Positions 8,832 through 16,907 of a stretch of DNA of 64,000 bases are shown piece by piece. The DNA is taken from contig NZ_JAPJZH010000002.1 in NCBI RefSeq assembly GCF_027889715.1, positions 124,001-188,000 on the forward strand. The letters run 5' to 3'. The position numbers and the translations under genes are program-made. The stretch comes from Allohoeflea poritis (GTDB lineage: Bacteria > Pseudomonadota > Alphaproteobacteria > Rhizobiales > Rhizobiaceae). Positions within the stretch are counted from its first letter, which is position 1. Each line of letters starts with the position of its first letter. The notes under the pieces are model-generated. The model did no database searches and was not told the DNA's origin. It saw nothing but the letters and a program-made list of their open reading frames with translations.

Positions 8832-9080
8832 TCACGCAGCGGAGCGGGCCACGAACCAGCGCCGAAGCGCAATCACCGACCAGATCCCCTCGGCAACGAC
8901 AAAGGGATAGGAGTGGATCAGGACGGCATAGAACGCCGCGAGGGCGCAGCCTCCTGAAAAGATGGCTATGAAAATCGGGTGGCGATGTTCCAGCGCATAG
9001 CTGGTCACCATGATGATCACCGCCACGATGCCGATTGTCTCTGTTCCAACCATGGTGCCCTCAGCTTCCAAAACAGACAT
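8832..9080 (-). CDS. Small membrane protein
   Basis: An 82-residue protein, or 73 residues if the internal ATG at 9053 is used. Three hydrophobic segments are visible: TIGIVAVIIMVTSYAL, PIFIAIFSGGCALAAFYAVL and PFVVAEGIWSVIA. It ends in a basic RRWFVARSAA tail. It resembles small uncharacterised inner-membrane proteins, and I cannot assign a function. It is convergent with the NmrA-like gene and 19 bases downstream of the MaoC-like gene on the same strand, so it may be transcribed with it. Confidence 0.6.
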   Translation of the reverse strand: MSVLEAEGTMVGTETIGIVAVIIMVTSYALEHRHPIFIAIFSGGCALAAFYAVLIHSYPFVVAEGIWSVIALRRWFVARSAA

Positions 9081-9099
9081 TGACGCCTGGCAGGATCAG

Positions 9100-9963
9100 T
9101 CATGACCAGTACGCCGTTGCTTCCATCGCAGCCGGACCGCCCTCCCGCGCCGTCCATAGATGCAGAACGTCGCCGTCTTGCGCTGCATGGAGGATAAAAT
9201 CGCCGTCATCGAACAATGGCGCTTTGCTGCGAAAGGTGAAGCGTGACGGCGACCGGCCGGCATTCAGTTCCGCGGCGAAGTGCAGGAGCAGTGTCGCCTG
9301 CAGCGGGCCGTGCACGACGAGGCCCGGATAACCTTCCGTGCCGGTCGCGTAAGCCCGGTCGTAATGAATGCGATGCCCGTTGAACATCAGCGCCGAATAG
9401 CGAAAGAGGAGCGGCGCGGTGACGCGGATGCGCCTGCTATGCTCGCCGGATTTCGCGGGCTGCGGCGAGCCAGCTCCGCGCGACGGATCGCTCGGGCCAC
9501 GATAGACGATGTTCTGGATCTCGGTCAGCACCGGCCTTGCATCGACTGAAATCCTGTGCTCGACCGTTACGAAACACAAGGCGCCGCTGCGGCCCTGCTT
9601 GACCGCGATATCGGCCACACGCGAGTGCCGCTCGACCCGGTCGCCGATCCGAAGATCATCGAAGAATTCCAGTTCACCGCCTGCCCACATGCGGCGCGGC
9701 AGCGGTACCGGTGGCACGAAATCGCCGCGCGGCGGGTGACCGTCCGGACCGAGTTCGCCGGTCGCGGCAACCGACGGAGCGAGGCACAGATGGACAAGCA
9801 GCGGCGCCGGCGCTCCGATCTCCGGTGGTGGCGCACCAATGTCGAGGGTCGCGTTGAAGCGGCGCACCAGTTCCGGTGTCACCACATCCGAGACGGTCTC
9901 CTCGCGCCCGATCCATCCGTTCAGATAATCCAGATCCAATTCTTCAGACCTATCGTCAGGCAC
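9100..9963 (-). CDS. FAS1-like/MaoC-family acyl-CoA dehydratase (HTD2 or mesaconyl-C4-CoA hydratase type)
   Basis: A double-hotdog hydratase of 287 residues, starting at GTG 9963 behind CCGGAGG. The N-terminal half carries the FAS1-like dehydratase pattern (PPVPLPRRMWAGGELEFFDDLRIGD) and the C-terminal half the MaoC-like HRIHYDRAYA...YPGLVVHGPLQATLLLHF segment with the Asp/His dyad. Close relatives hydrate mesaconyl-C4-CoA, 3-methylfumaryl-CoA or act as 3-hydroxyacyl-thioester dehydratases. It is divergent from the CoA-transferase gene, sharing a 160-base control region, and fits an acyl-CoA degradation pathway. The frame is open upstream to 10167 but overlaps the transferase gene. Confidence 0.85.
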   Translation of the reverse strand: MPDDRSEELDLDYLNGWIGREETVSDVVTPELVRRFNATLDIGAPPPEIGAPAPLLVHLCLAPSVAATGELGPDGHPPRGDFVPPVPLPRRMWAGGELEFFDDLRIGDRVERHSRVADIAVKQGRSGALCFVTVEHRISVDARPVLTEIQNIVYRGPSDPSRGAGSPQPAKSGEHSRRIRVTAPLLFRYSALMFNGHRIHYDRAYATGTEGYPGLVVHGPLQATLLLHFAAELNAGRSPSRFTFRSKAPLFDDGDFILHAAQDGDVLHLWTAREGGPAAMEATAYWS

Positions 9964-10002
9964 GTTGCGTCCTCCGGCTTGCTTCCCAAAGACATGGCAG
10001 GT

Positions 10003-10019
10003 TTTTCCCGATCGGAAAA
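10003..10019. promoter_or_regulatory. Inverted repeat in the divergent hydratase/CoA-transferase control region
   Basis: Arms TTTTCC (10003-10008) and GGAAAA (10014-10019) flank the 5-base spacer CGATC. The site lies between the starts at 9963 (minus) and 10124 (plus). A TATAAG hexamer follows near 10057 and could be a -10 element for the CoA-transferase operon, although no matching -35 is clear. The cognate regulator is unknown. Confidence 0.4.
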
Positions 10020-10123
10020 GACCGCGCATGCGGGCTGTTTCGCAGAACAGATTGCTCCTATAAGAAATGCGTACCGCTTGCCGCCGGTGAGCCTGAGGCC
10101 CGCATGCTGACGGAGACCGTTTC

Positions 10124-11254
10124 ATGACCGCCATGCTTGATCGTGAACTTGAGGGCATGACCGCCATATCGCTGGAACAGGCCGTCGCCGCGCCCTATTG
10201 CGGCCTGCTTCTGGCCGATGCCGGCGCGCGGGTCATCAAGGTCGAGCGTCCGGACGGCGATTTCGCGCGCCTCTACGACCATGGCGCGGACGGCGAGAGC
10301 GTCTGGTTTGCCTGGCTCAACCGCGGCAAGGAGTCCATTGCCGTCGACCTCAACAACCCGGACGACGCGGCCTTGCTGCACCGGCTCATCGACAAAGCCG
10401 ACATCTTCCTTCACAACCTTGCGCCCGGCGCATTGGAGCGGCGCGGCTTCGGCGGCGAGGCCCTGCGGCAAACCAATGCCGGGCTGATCACCTGCCAGAT
10501 TTCCGGCTATGGCGATCATGGCACCGCCGCGCAGATGAAGGCCTATGACACACTCGTCCAGGCCGAGAGCGGCATCTGTTCCGTCACCGGAACGCCGGAA
10601 CAGCCGTCACGGGCCGGTGTCTCGATCTGCGACATCGCTACCGGCTTGACAGCCTTCTCGGCAATCCTGCGCGCCCTGATCCAGCGCGGCCGAACGGGAA
10701 GCGGCCTCGATCTGTCCGTCTCCCTCTTCGATGTCATGGCGGACTGGATGAACATGCAGATGCTGGTCTACCGCTACCTCGGTCACGCGCCCGCGCGTAC
10801 CGGCCTCACGCATCCGGTGATTGCGCCCTACGGACCCTACGAAACCTCCGACGGCCAGATCATGATCGCCATTCAGAGCAATCACGAGTGGCAGAATTTC
10901 TGCAAAACGGTGCTCGAACGCCCGGAACTCGGCGCAGATCCGAGATTCGTCGACAACACGGCACGCGTTGAAAACCGTCCCGTCATGGACGAGGCGATCA
11001 ATGCGGTGTTTTCGAAGCGAGGCCGCGACGAACTGATGGCAATCCTTCGCGAGCACAAGATCGCCTGCGCGAGGATCTCCAGCGTCGAGGACCTTTCCAA
11101 TCACGAATTCCTGCGGCAAACGCAGATCCATTTCGGCAATGCCGAGCTGATGGCCGCCGACCTGCCGGTCCTGACCGCCGGGCCGCGTCGCTCCCATGTC
11201 CCCAAACTCAACGAGCACGGAACGGCCATCCGGCGCGAATTCGCCGAAGGCTGA
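10124..11254 (+). CDS. Class III CoA-transferase (CaiB/BaiF family)
   Basis: A 376-residue family III CoA-transferase, which moves CoA between carboxylates through an aspartyl-CoA anhydride. The N-terminal VAAPYCGLLLADAGARVIKVE and FAWLNRGKESIAVDL blocks, the RRGFGG segment and the catalytic aspartate in the SICDIATGLTAF block are all present. It starts at ATG 10124 after CGGAGA. The next gene, an acyl-CoA dehydrogenase, follows after 18 bases, so the pair and the MmgE/PrpD gene behind them form an operon. The donor and acceptor acids cannot be named; pathway context suggests a dicarboxylic or branched acid. Confidence 0.9.
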   Translation: MTAMLDRELEGMTAISLEQAVAAPYCGLLLADAGARVIKVERPDGDFARLYDHGADGESVWFAWLNRGKESIAVDLNNPDDAALLHRLIDKADIFLHNLAPGALERRGFGGEALRQTNAGLITCQISGYGDHGTAAQMKAYDTLVQAESGICSVTGTPEQPSRAGVSICDIATGLTAFSAILRALIQRGRTGSGLDLSVSLFDVMADWMNMQMLVYRYLGHAPARTGLTHPVIAPYGPYETSDGQIMIAIQSNHEWQNFCKTVLERPELGADPRFVDNTARVENRPVMDEAINAVFSKRGRDELMAILREHKIACARISSVEDLSNHEFLRQTQIHFGNAELMAADLPVLTAGPRRSHVPKLNEHGTAIRREFAEG

Positions 11255-11272
11255 CCGTGCGATGGAAACGTC

Positions 11273-12430
11273 ATGAGATACGAAACCGGAAATGAGGACA
11301 TTCGCGAGGGCGTGCGCCGCCTGTGCACCGATTTTCCGGATGCCTACTGGCGGCAATGCGACCGCGAACAGGCCTATCCGAAGGATTTTGTCGACGCGCT
11401 GACGAAGGCGGGCTACCTCGCGGCACTGATACCGCAGGACTATGGCGGCTCCGGCCTGACCATCTCCGCCGGCGCGGCAATTTTGGAAGAGATTCACAGA
11501 TCTGGCGGCAATGCCGCCGCCTGCCATGCGCAGATGTATACGATGGGCACGGTCCTGCGCCACGGATCGGACGAGCAGAAAAAAGCCTATCTGCCGGCCA
11601 TTGCCTCCGGCGAACTTCGGCTTCAGGCCTTCGGCGTGACGGAACCGACCAGCGGGACCGATACCGGATCGCTGCGCACCACCGCGCGGCGCGAAGGAGA
11701 CACCTATTTCGTCAACGGCCAGAAGATCTGGACGTCGCGCGCCGAGCACTCGGACCTCATGGTGCTTCTGTGTCGCACGACACCGCATGAAGAAGTCGCG
11801 AAAAAGACCGACGGGCTTTCGGTGCTCCTGGTCGATATGCGCGAGGTCCGGGACAAATCGCTGACCATCCGGCCGATCCGAACCATGATGAACCATTCGA
11901 CGACGGAGATCTTCTTCGACAACATGCCCGTGCCTGCCGAGAACCTGATCGGCGAGGAAGGCAAGGGTTTCCGTTACATCCTGTCGGGCATGAACGCCGA
12001 GCGCATCCTGATCGCCGCAGAATGCATCGGCGATGCCAAATGGTTCATCGAAAAGGCGGCGAGCTACGCAAGCGATCGCGTGGTCTTCGACCGGCCGATC
12101 GCCCGGAACCAGGGCATCCAGTTTCCCATCGCAAAGGCCTATGCGCAAATGCGCGCGGCCGAACTGATGCTGCGCGAGGCGATCCGCCTTTATGAAGCCG
12201 GCAACAATCCCGGGGAAGAGGCCAACCTTGCCAAGATGCTGGCGGCCGACGCGTCCTGGGCTGCTGCCGAAATGTGCCTGCAGACCCATGGCGGCTTCGG
12301 CTTCGCCGAGGAATATGATGTCGAACGCAAATTCAGGGAAATACGGCTCTACCAGGTCGCGCCGATTTCCACGAACCTGATCCTGAGCTACCTTGCGGAA
12401 CATGTTCTGGGACTGCCCCGCTCCTTTTGA
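11273..12430 (+). CDS. Acyl-CoA dehydrogenase
   Basis: A 385-residue FAD flavoenzyme that introduces an alpha-beta double bond into an acyl-CoA. FAD and substrate-binding blocks are visible: AFGVTEPTSGTDTGSLRTTA, FVNGQKIWTSRA and the C-terminal CLQTHGGFGFAEEYDVER. The usual C-terminal EGT catalytic glutamate of the MCAD type is absent, with QVAPISTN there instead. A glutamate at residue 243 in GMNAERILIAA occupies the position used by isovaleryl-CoA dehydrogenase. This suggests a branched or bulky substrate. The gene lies between the CoA-transferase and MmgE/PrpD genes in one operon. Confidence 0.9.
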   Translation: MRYETGNEDIREGVRRLCTDFPDAYWRQCDREQAYPKDFVDALTKAGYLAALIPQDYGGSGLTISAGAAILEEIHRSGGNAAACHAQMYTMGTVLRHGSDEQKKAYLPAIASGELRLQAFGVTEPTSGTDTGSLRTTARREGDTYFVNGQKIWTSRAEHSDLMVLLCRTTPHEEVAKKTDGLSVLLVDMREVRDKSLTIRPIRTMMNHSTTEIFFDNMPVPAENLIGEEGKGFRYILSGMNAERILIAAECIGDAKWFIEKAASYASDRVVFDRPIARNQGIQFPIAKAYAQMRAAELMLREAIRLYEAGNNPGEEANLAKMLAADASWAAAEMCLQTHGGFGFAEEYDVERKFREIRLYQVAPISTNLILSYLAEHVLGLPRSF

Positions 12431-12453
12431 AGGCCGATCACAGGGAAAAACCA

Positions 12454-13818
12454 ATGTCTCGCACGGATGCGCCGCCGAACCGGACAGAACAGATCTCGCC
12501 GCGAATTGCCGAATTTGCCGTCGCCCTGCCTGCAGCGGACATTACCGAGAGCGCCCGCCAAATCATGCGCCTTTCCCTGCTCGACTGGGCAACCGTCGCG
12601 ATCTGCGGCCGCGACGAACCGGTCGCCCGCAAGCTGCGCGGCCTGGTCGCAGGCGAAGGCGGCACCGCCGAAGCGTCGGTGATCGGACTGGACACCCGGC
12701 TGCCGGCACGGGCGGCGGCGCTTTCAAACGGCACCACGTCCCACGCGCTCGACTATGACGACACCCATTTTATCCACGTCGGCCACACCAGCGTCGTCGT
12801 TGTCTCCGCCGCCCTCGCGGCGGCGCAGAAGACCGGTGCAAATGGCGGCGCGTTCCTCGATGCCGCGCTGATCGGCGCCGAGACCGCCTGCCGCATCGGC
12901 GACTGGCTCGGCCGAAAACACTATGATGCCGGCTTCCACCAGACCGCGACCGCCGGCGCCTTCGGTGCCGCGATGGCCTGCGCCCGGCTTCTCGGGCTGG
13001 ACGCGACGAAGGCACAACACGCCCTCGGGATTGTCTCGACCCGCGCTTCGGGGCTGAAATCCCAGTTCGGGACCATGGGCAAACCATATAATGCGGGGAT
13101 CGCCGCATCCAATGGCGTCGAGGCGGCCCTGCTCGCAGATGCCGGCTTTGTTTCCCGCCCGGACGGACTTGAACGCCAGCAGGGTTTTGCGGAAACCCAT
13201 GCCGGCGCGTTTCGCGATCCAAACACCGTTCTGGCCGGCCTCGGAGAACACTTCGTCTTTGAAGCCGTCCAGCACAAGTTCCACGCCTGCTGTCATGGTC
13301 TGCACGCCATGCTCGAGGCGCTCACCGAAATGCGTATGCAGGATTCGCCCTCACCGGACAGTATTGCGGAAATCGTCGTGACAACGAATCCGCAGTGGCT
13401 TCGCGTGTGCAATCAGGCAGAGCCGCAAACCGGGCTTGAGGCGAAATTCAGCTACCGGCTGACGGCGGCCATGGCGCTGTGCGGAATCGACACCGGCGCG
13501 CTGGCCTCCTTCACCGACGCGATCTGCGGCGACGAGCGGCTGGTCCGGCTGCGCGACCGGGTCCGCGTCGAAACCGACGATCGCCTCGCGGAAACGGCAA
13601 GCCGTGTTTCCGTCACGCTCGATTCCGGTGCCGTCCTGTCCAGGGAGCACGACCTGAGCGCACCGCTGCCCATGCACGTGCGGGAAGACAAGATCCGCGC
13701 CAAGGCAGCAAAATTGCTGGGCGCCGATGAAAGCGCCGAACTCTGGCGGATCGTGTGTTCACTCCATGCCACAAATCTCGATGATTTCACGGGCTTTCTC
13801 GGCCGGTACACAATCTGA
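12454..13818 (+). CDS. MmgE/PrpD-family protein
   Basis: A 454-residue member of the family that contains 2-methylcitrate dehydratase (PrpD), cis-aconitate decarboxylase and iminodisuccinate epimerase. The start is ATG 12454 after CAGGGA. Landmarks are the DWATVAICG N-terminal helix, SNGTTSHALDYDDTHFIHVGHTS, the YDAGFHQTATAGAFGAAMACARLLGLD block and KFHACCHGLHAMLEAL. It closes the operon with the CoA-transferase and the acyl-CoA dehydrogenase. Dehydration or epimerisation of a polycarboxylate is the likely chemistry; nothing in the sequence fixes the substrate. Confidence 0.88.
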   Translation: MSRTDAPPNRTEQISPRIAEFAVALPAADITESARQIMRLSLLDWATVAICGRDEPVARKLRGLVAGEGGTAEASVIGLDTRLPARAAALSNGTTSHALDYDDTHFIHVGHTSVVVVSAALAAAQKTGANGGAFLDAALIGAETACRIGDWLGRKHYDAGFHQTATAGAFGAAMACARLLGLDATKAQHALGIVSTRASGLKSQFGTMGKPYNAGIAASNGVEAALLADAGFVSRPDGLERQQGFAETHAGAFRDPNTVLAGLGEHFVFEAVQHKFHACCHGLHAMLEALTEMRMQDSPSPDSIAEIVVTTNPQWLRVCNQAEPQTGLEAKFSYRLTAAMALCGIDTGALASFTDAICGDERLVRLRDRVRVETDDRLAETASRVSVTLDSGAVLSREHDLSAPLPMHVREDKIRAKAAKLLGADESAELWRIVCSLHATNLDDFTGFLGRYTI

Positions 13819-13874
13819 AAATACGAGAGGCCGCATGCGCCCCCGTGCATGCCCACCATACCGTCCGAACAAAA

Positions 13875-13944
13875 ACCGGACCGGAGGACGGCCCCGCCCT
13901 GCCCTTCCGGTTCCGGTATTGGGCCGCCCTTGCGGCACCGGCCC
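13875..13944. terminator. Paired hairpins between convergent genes
   Basis: Two stem-loops follow one another between the stops at 13818 and 14010. The first pairs ACCGGACCGGA (13875-13885) with TCCGGTTCCGGT (13906-13917) with one bulge. The second pairs GGGCCG (13921-13926) with CGGCCC (13939-13944) and is followed by a short T-rich stretch (ATCTTTTTC). Their placement suits termination in both directions. Confidence 0.55.
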
Positions 13945-14009
13945 CGTGTCGATCTTTTTCGGACGCCAGCGATTTGGGAGCAATGCCGGGCAGACATAGG
14001 ACGCCAATA

Positions 14010-15026
14010 TCAGCCGATATGCACCGTCTCGCCTTCCTCTGCCGAGCGGGCAATTGCCTCGAGAACCTCGATATTGTGAACCAGTTCCTCGGACGTGTAG
14101 GGATAGACCGCTTCGCCGCGTATGGCGGCGGCGAACGCCTCCAGATTGGCAACAACCGTATCGGTCCATTCATAGCGCTCGACAGCGTGTGGCGAACCGG
14201 TGCGCGACAGCACAAGCTCCGCTATGCCGCCCGGCGTGTCGGGATGCGTATCGTTGCGCACCTCGACCCACTGTTCGGAACCGAAGACATGGAATCGGAT
14301 GAAATGCGGGGTCGCCAGCACGGCACTCAGGCTTGCCGTCATGCCGGCCTCGAAGCCGAGCTGAACGGTGACGACGTCGCCCGTCTCCCAGCCCAGTATC
14401 CGGTTCGCTGTCAACGCCTGCACCGTGCGCACACGGCCGAATAGCGAGATGTAGAGATCGGTCAGATGGATGCCCATCGCCGTCATGCCGGCAGCCGGCG
14501 ACACGGCTTTCGACGTGCGCCAGTCGCCGGCCGGCACATTGATGAGCTTGTCGTGGCTGAAGGCCGCTTCGGCGTGCATCACGGTTCCGAGTTCGCCCTC
14601 TTCCACAAGTGCGCGAACCTTCACGAGCGCCGGCTCGAAACGGCGTTCGTGACCGATACCAAGCACGACGCCAGCGGCTTCGCACGCGTCGACCGAGCGG
14701 CGCGCGCTCGCGCCGGTCAGGCCGAGCGGCTTTTCGCAAAAGACATGTTTGCCGGCGCCCGCAGCCGCCACCACCTGCGCCTCGTGCATCGTGTTTGGCG
14801 TCGTCAGGACGACGGCTGTGATCTGTGGGTCGGCAAGGGCGGCATCGAAATCGGCCGTCGTGCGTACGCCCTGCTCGCCGGCAAGCTTGCGCCGCTCCGC
14901 ATCGGGATCGATGACCAGCAATGGACGTATGTTTTGATTTTCCGACAGACGCCGGACCATGTGCTGGCCCCACCAGCCATAGCCGGCAATTGCGATATTG
15001 ACCGTTTCGGATTGACCGTCCGGCAT
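14010..15026 (-). CDS. Gfo/Idh/MocA-family oxidoreductase
   Basis: A 338-residue NAD(P)-dependent dehydrogenase. The Rossmann motif IAIAGYGWWGQ begins at residue 10, and the family EKPLG motif appears as HVFCEKPLGLTG near residue 95. The GIHLTDL segment supplies the catalytic-region histidine and aspartate. Members oxidise sugars, inositols or other polyols, and some act on aromatic diols. It is followed 41 bases away, on the same strand, after the flavin reductase gene, and converges on the MmgE/PrpD gene. The substrate is unknown. Confidence 0.88.
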   Translation of the reverse strand: MPDGQSETVNIAIAGYGWWGQHMVRRLSENQNIRPLLVIDPDAERRKLAGEQGVRTTADFDAALADPQITAVVLTTPNTMHEAQVVAAAGAGKHVFCEKPLGLTGASARRSVDACEAAGVVLGIGHERRFEPALVKVRALVEEGELGTVMHAEAAFSHDKLINVPAGDWRTSKAVSPAAGMTAMGIHLTDLYISLFGRVRTVQALTANRILGWETGDVVTVQLGFEAGMTASLSAVLATPHFIRFHVFGSEQWVEVRNDTHPDTPGGIAELVLSRTGSPHAVERYEWTDTVVANLEAFAAAIRGEAVYPYTSEELVHNIEVLEAIARSAEEGETVHIG

Positions 15027-15067
15027 TGCGCCCCCGTTTGTTGCGTGTCGGATGTTCTCCGCCGGCC

Positions 15068-15577
15068 TCAGGCGGCGGCTTCGGAAAGATGTGAAAACTG
15101 GCCGCGATGGAACACCAGCGGCTGTTTTTCATAGGTCGAGATGCCGACCACCTCGCCAAGGTAGATTTCGTGGTCGCCGCCCTCGTGGCGCCGGTAGGTA
15201 CGGCACTCCAGCTGTGCATGGACACCGTCGATCAGCGGCACATTCTCGATCCCCGGCCGGAAAGCCACGTTGCAGAATTTGTCGTCCGACGGCCGGGCGA
15301 ACTGCATGCACAGATCGCGCTGATCGCTGGCCAGGATGTTGATGGCGAAACTGTTGTAGTTGCGGAACGCATCGAAACTCGGCGCCGTGCACGCAAGGCT
15401 CCACAGGATCAGCGGCGGCGAAAGGGAAACGGAGTTGAACGAGTTGATCGTCAGGCCGACCGGCGCCCCGCCGTCGCCCACCGTTGTGACCACGGCAACG
15501 CCGGTGGCGAAGTGGCCGAGCGCGTCGCGCAGCATGTTCCGGTCTATCGGGACCATATTCGGGATCGTATCACTCAT
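15068..15577 (-). CDS. Flavin reductase domain protein (two-component monooxygenase partner)
   Basis: A 169-residue flavin reductase-like protein. I take ATG 15577, giving an N-terminus MSDTIPNMVPIDRNM that matches the family; the frame is open upstream. The core LRDALGHFATGVAVVTTVGDGGAPVGLTINSFNSVSLSPPL is the classical HpaC/RutF-type sequence, with later blocks CTAPSFDAF and FAINILASDQ. It would supply reduced flavin to an oxygenase. The divergent luciferase-like monooxygenase gene at 15801 is the obvious partner. Gfo/Idh lies directly downstream on the same strand. Confidence 0.88.
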   Translation of the reverse strand: MSDTIPNMVPIDRNMLRDALGHFATGVAVVTTVGDGGAPVGLTINSFNSVSLSPPLILWSLACTAPSFDAFRNYNSFAINILASDQRDLCMQFARPSDDKFCNVAFRPGIENVPLIDGVHAQLECRTYRRHEGGDHEIYLGEVVGISTYEKQPLVFHRGQFSHLSEAAA

Positions 15578-15667
15578 ATTCACCGCCGATTGTTGTTGCA
15601 GATTGCGGATTGGGCACAAAATAGGTGAGCCCGCAAAAGCGAACAAATTATTTTGCTTTATGCCGGT

Positions 15668-15705
15668 CATCAGCACTTCTGAAGCCCGGCCATCAGCAGC
15701 GCTGA
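15668..15705. promoter_or_regulatory. Two tandem operator-like palindromes
   Basis: Two related dyads sit 23 bases apart between the divergent flavin reductase and monooxygenase genes. The first is TCAG-cactt-CTGA (15670-15682) and the second TCAG-cagcg-CTGA (15693-15705); both are preceded by CA, giving direct repeats of CATCAGCA at 15668 and 15691. The spacing, close to two helical turns, suits cooperative binding of a dimeric regulator. Confidence 0.5.
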
Positions 15706-15800
15706 ACGCGCCAATAAGCCAAAATCATTACGCTTTCCCGCCCGGGAACCATATGCTCAAAAGCGTTCCCTTCAACCGGAAAAACCAGTGGGATTAAGCG

Positions 15801-16907
15801 ATGGATGTCTCGTTTTTCACCATGCCGATCCATCCGGTCGGCAAGCCGATTGCGCAGTCGCTGCGCGAGGACCGCGAGGCATTCCTTCTGGCCGACAGGC
15901 TGGGTTTCAAGGAAGGATATATCGGCGAACACACGACGGACCTTGCCGAAAACGTCACATCCTGCGTCGCCTTCGTCGCAAGCCTCGCCTACGCGACCGA
16001 GAATATTCGCCTCGGAACCGGAACCGTCAACCTGCCGAACAGCCACCCGGCCGCCGTCGCCGGCCAGATCGCCATGCTCGACCACATGCTGGAAGGCCGC
16101 TTCAATTTCGGCATCAGTCCCGGCGGACTTCTGTCCGATGCCGAAGTCTTCGGCAATCTGGAAGCCGACCGCAACGCCATGTTCGTCGAATGCATCAACA
16201 TGATCCTCGACATCTGGGCCGGTGAAGCGCCCTATAACCTGAAGGGCGACTACTGGCAGATCACCACACAAAAGACCATGATGCCGGAGATCGGCCAGGG
16301 CACGGTCATCAAGCCCTTCCAGGATCCGCATCCGCCGATCGTCGGCACTGCGGTCGCCCCGTTCTCCAAAGGCGTAACGGCCATGGCCGCGCGGGGATGG
16401 GAGCCGATTTCGGCCAACTTCCTTTTGCCCAAATGGGTCGCCAGCCACTGGCCGAAATATGCCGAAGGATGCGAACTCGGCAACCGCCCGGCCGATCCGG
16501 ATAACTGGCGCGTCGCCAAGAGCATCTTCGTCGCCGATGACGAGGAGACTGCACGGCGCTATGCAACCGATCCGAACGGACCCTATGTGTCCTATTACCG
16601 CTCGATCGTCACCAAGATGCGGCGCGGCGGCCGGCTCAACCTGTTCAAGGAAGACCAGAACATGCATGACGACCAGGTCACGCTGGAAAATGTCTGCGAT
16701 CAGCTCATCATCTACGGCACGCCCGAAAGTGTTACGGACCAGATCCTCGCCTTCCGCGAGCAGGTCGGCGATTTCGGACACCTGGTCTACGCCGGTCACG
16801 ACTGGGCCGACCAGGAACTCGGCCGGCGGTCCATGGTGCTCATGGCTGAAAAGGTCATCCCGGCCATCAACGAGGCCACCAAGATGCCAGCGGCCGTGGC
16901 ACAGTAG
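15801..16907 (+). CDS. LLM-class flavin-dependent monooxygenase (luciferase-like)
   Basis: A 368-residue bacterial luciferase-like monooxygenase. The N-terminal strand with MPIHPVGKP, the block LAYATENIRLGTGTVNLPNSHPAAVAGQIAMLDHMLEGRFNFGISPGG and a C-terminal FLLPKWVASHW are family hallmarks. Such enzymes use free reduced flavin and oxygen to hydroxylate or perform Baeyer-Villiger reactions on cyclic ketones, sulfonates or long-chain substrates. The divergent flavin reductase gene supplies the second component. The hydrolase gene starts on the base after this stop codon, so oxygenation followed by ester or lactone hydrolysis is a reasonable inference. Confidence 0.9.
   Translation: MDVSFFTMPIHPVGKPIAQSLREDREAFLLADRLGFKEGYIGEHTTDLAENVTSCVAFVASLAYATENIRLGTGTVNLPNSHPAAVAGQIAMLDHMLEGRFNFGISPGGLLSDAEVFGNLEADRNAMFVECINMILDIWAGEAPYNLKGDYWQITTQKTMMPEIGQGTVIKPFQDPHPPIVGTAVAPFSKGVTAMAARGWEPISANFLLPKWVASHWPKYAEGCELGNRPADPDNWRVAKSIFVADDEETARRYATDPNGPYVSYYRSIVTKMRRGGRLNLFKEDQNMHDDQVTLENVCDQLIIYGTPESVTDQILAFREQVGDFGHLVYAGHDWADQELGRRSMVLMAEKVIPAINEATKMPAAVAQ

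Noticed and set aside
10607-12454. Long minus-strand open frame opposite the CoA-transferase and acyl-CoA dehydrogenase genes
   Set aside because: It is fully antisense to two well-supported family members, has no ribosome site and no recognisable domain; GC-rich third positions keep opposite frames open.
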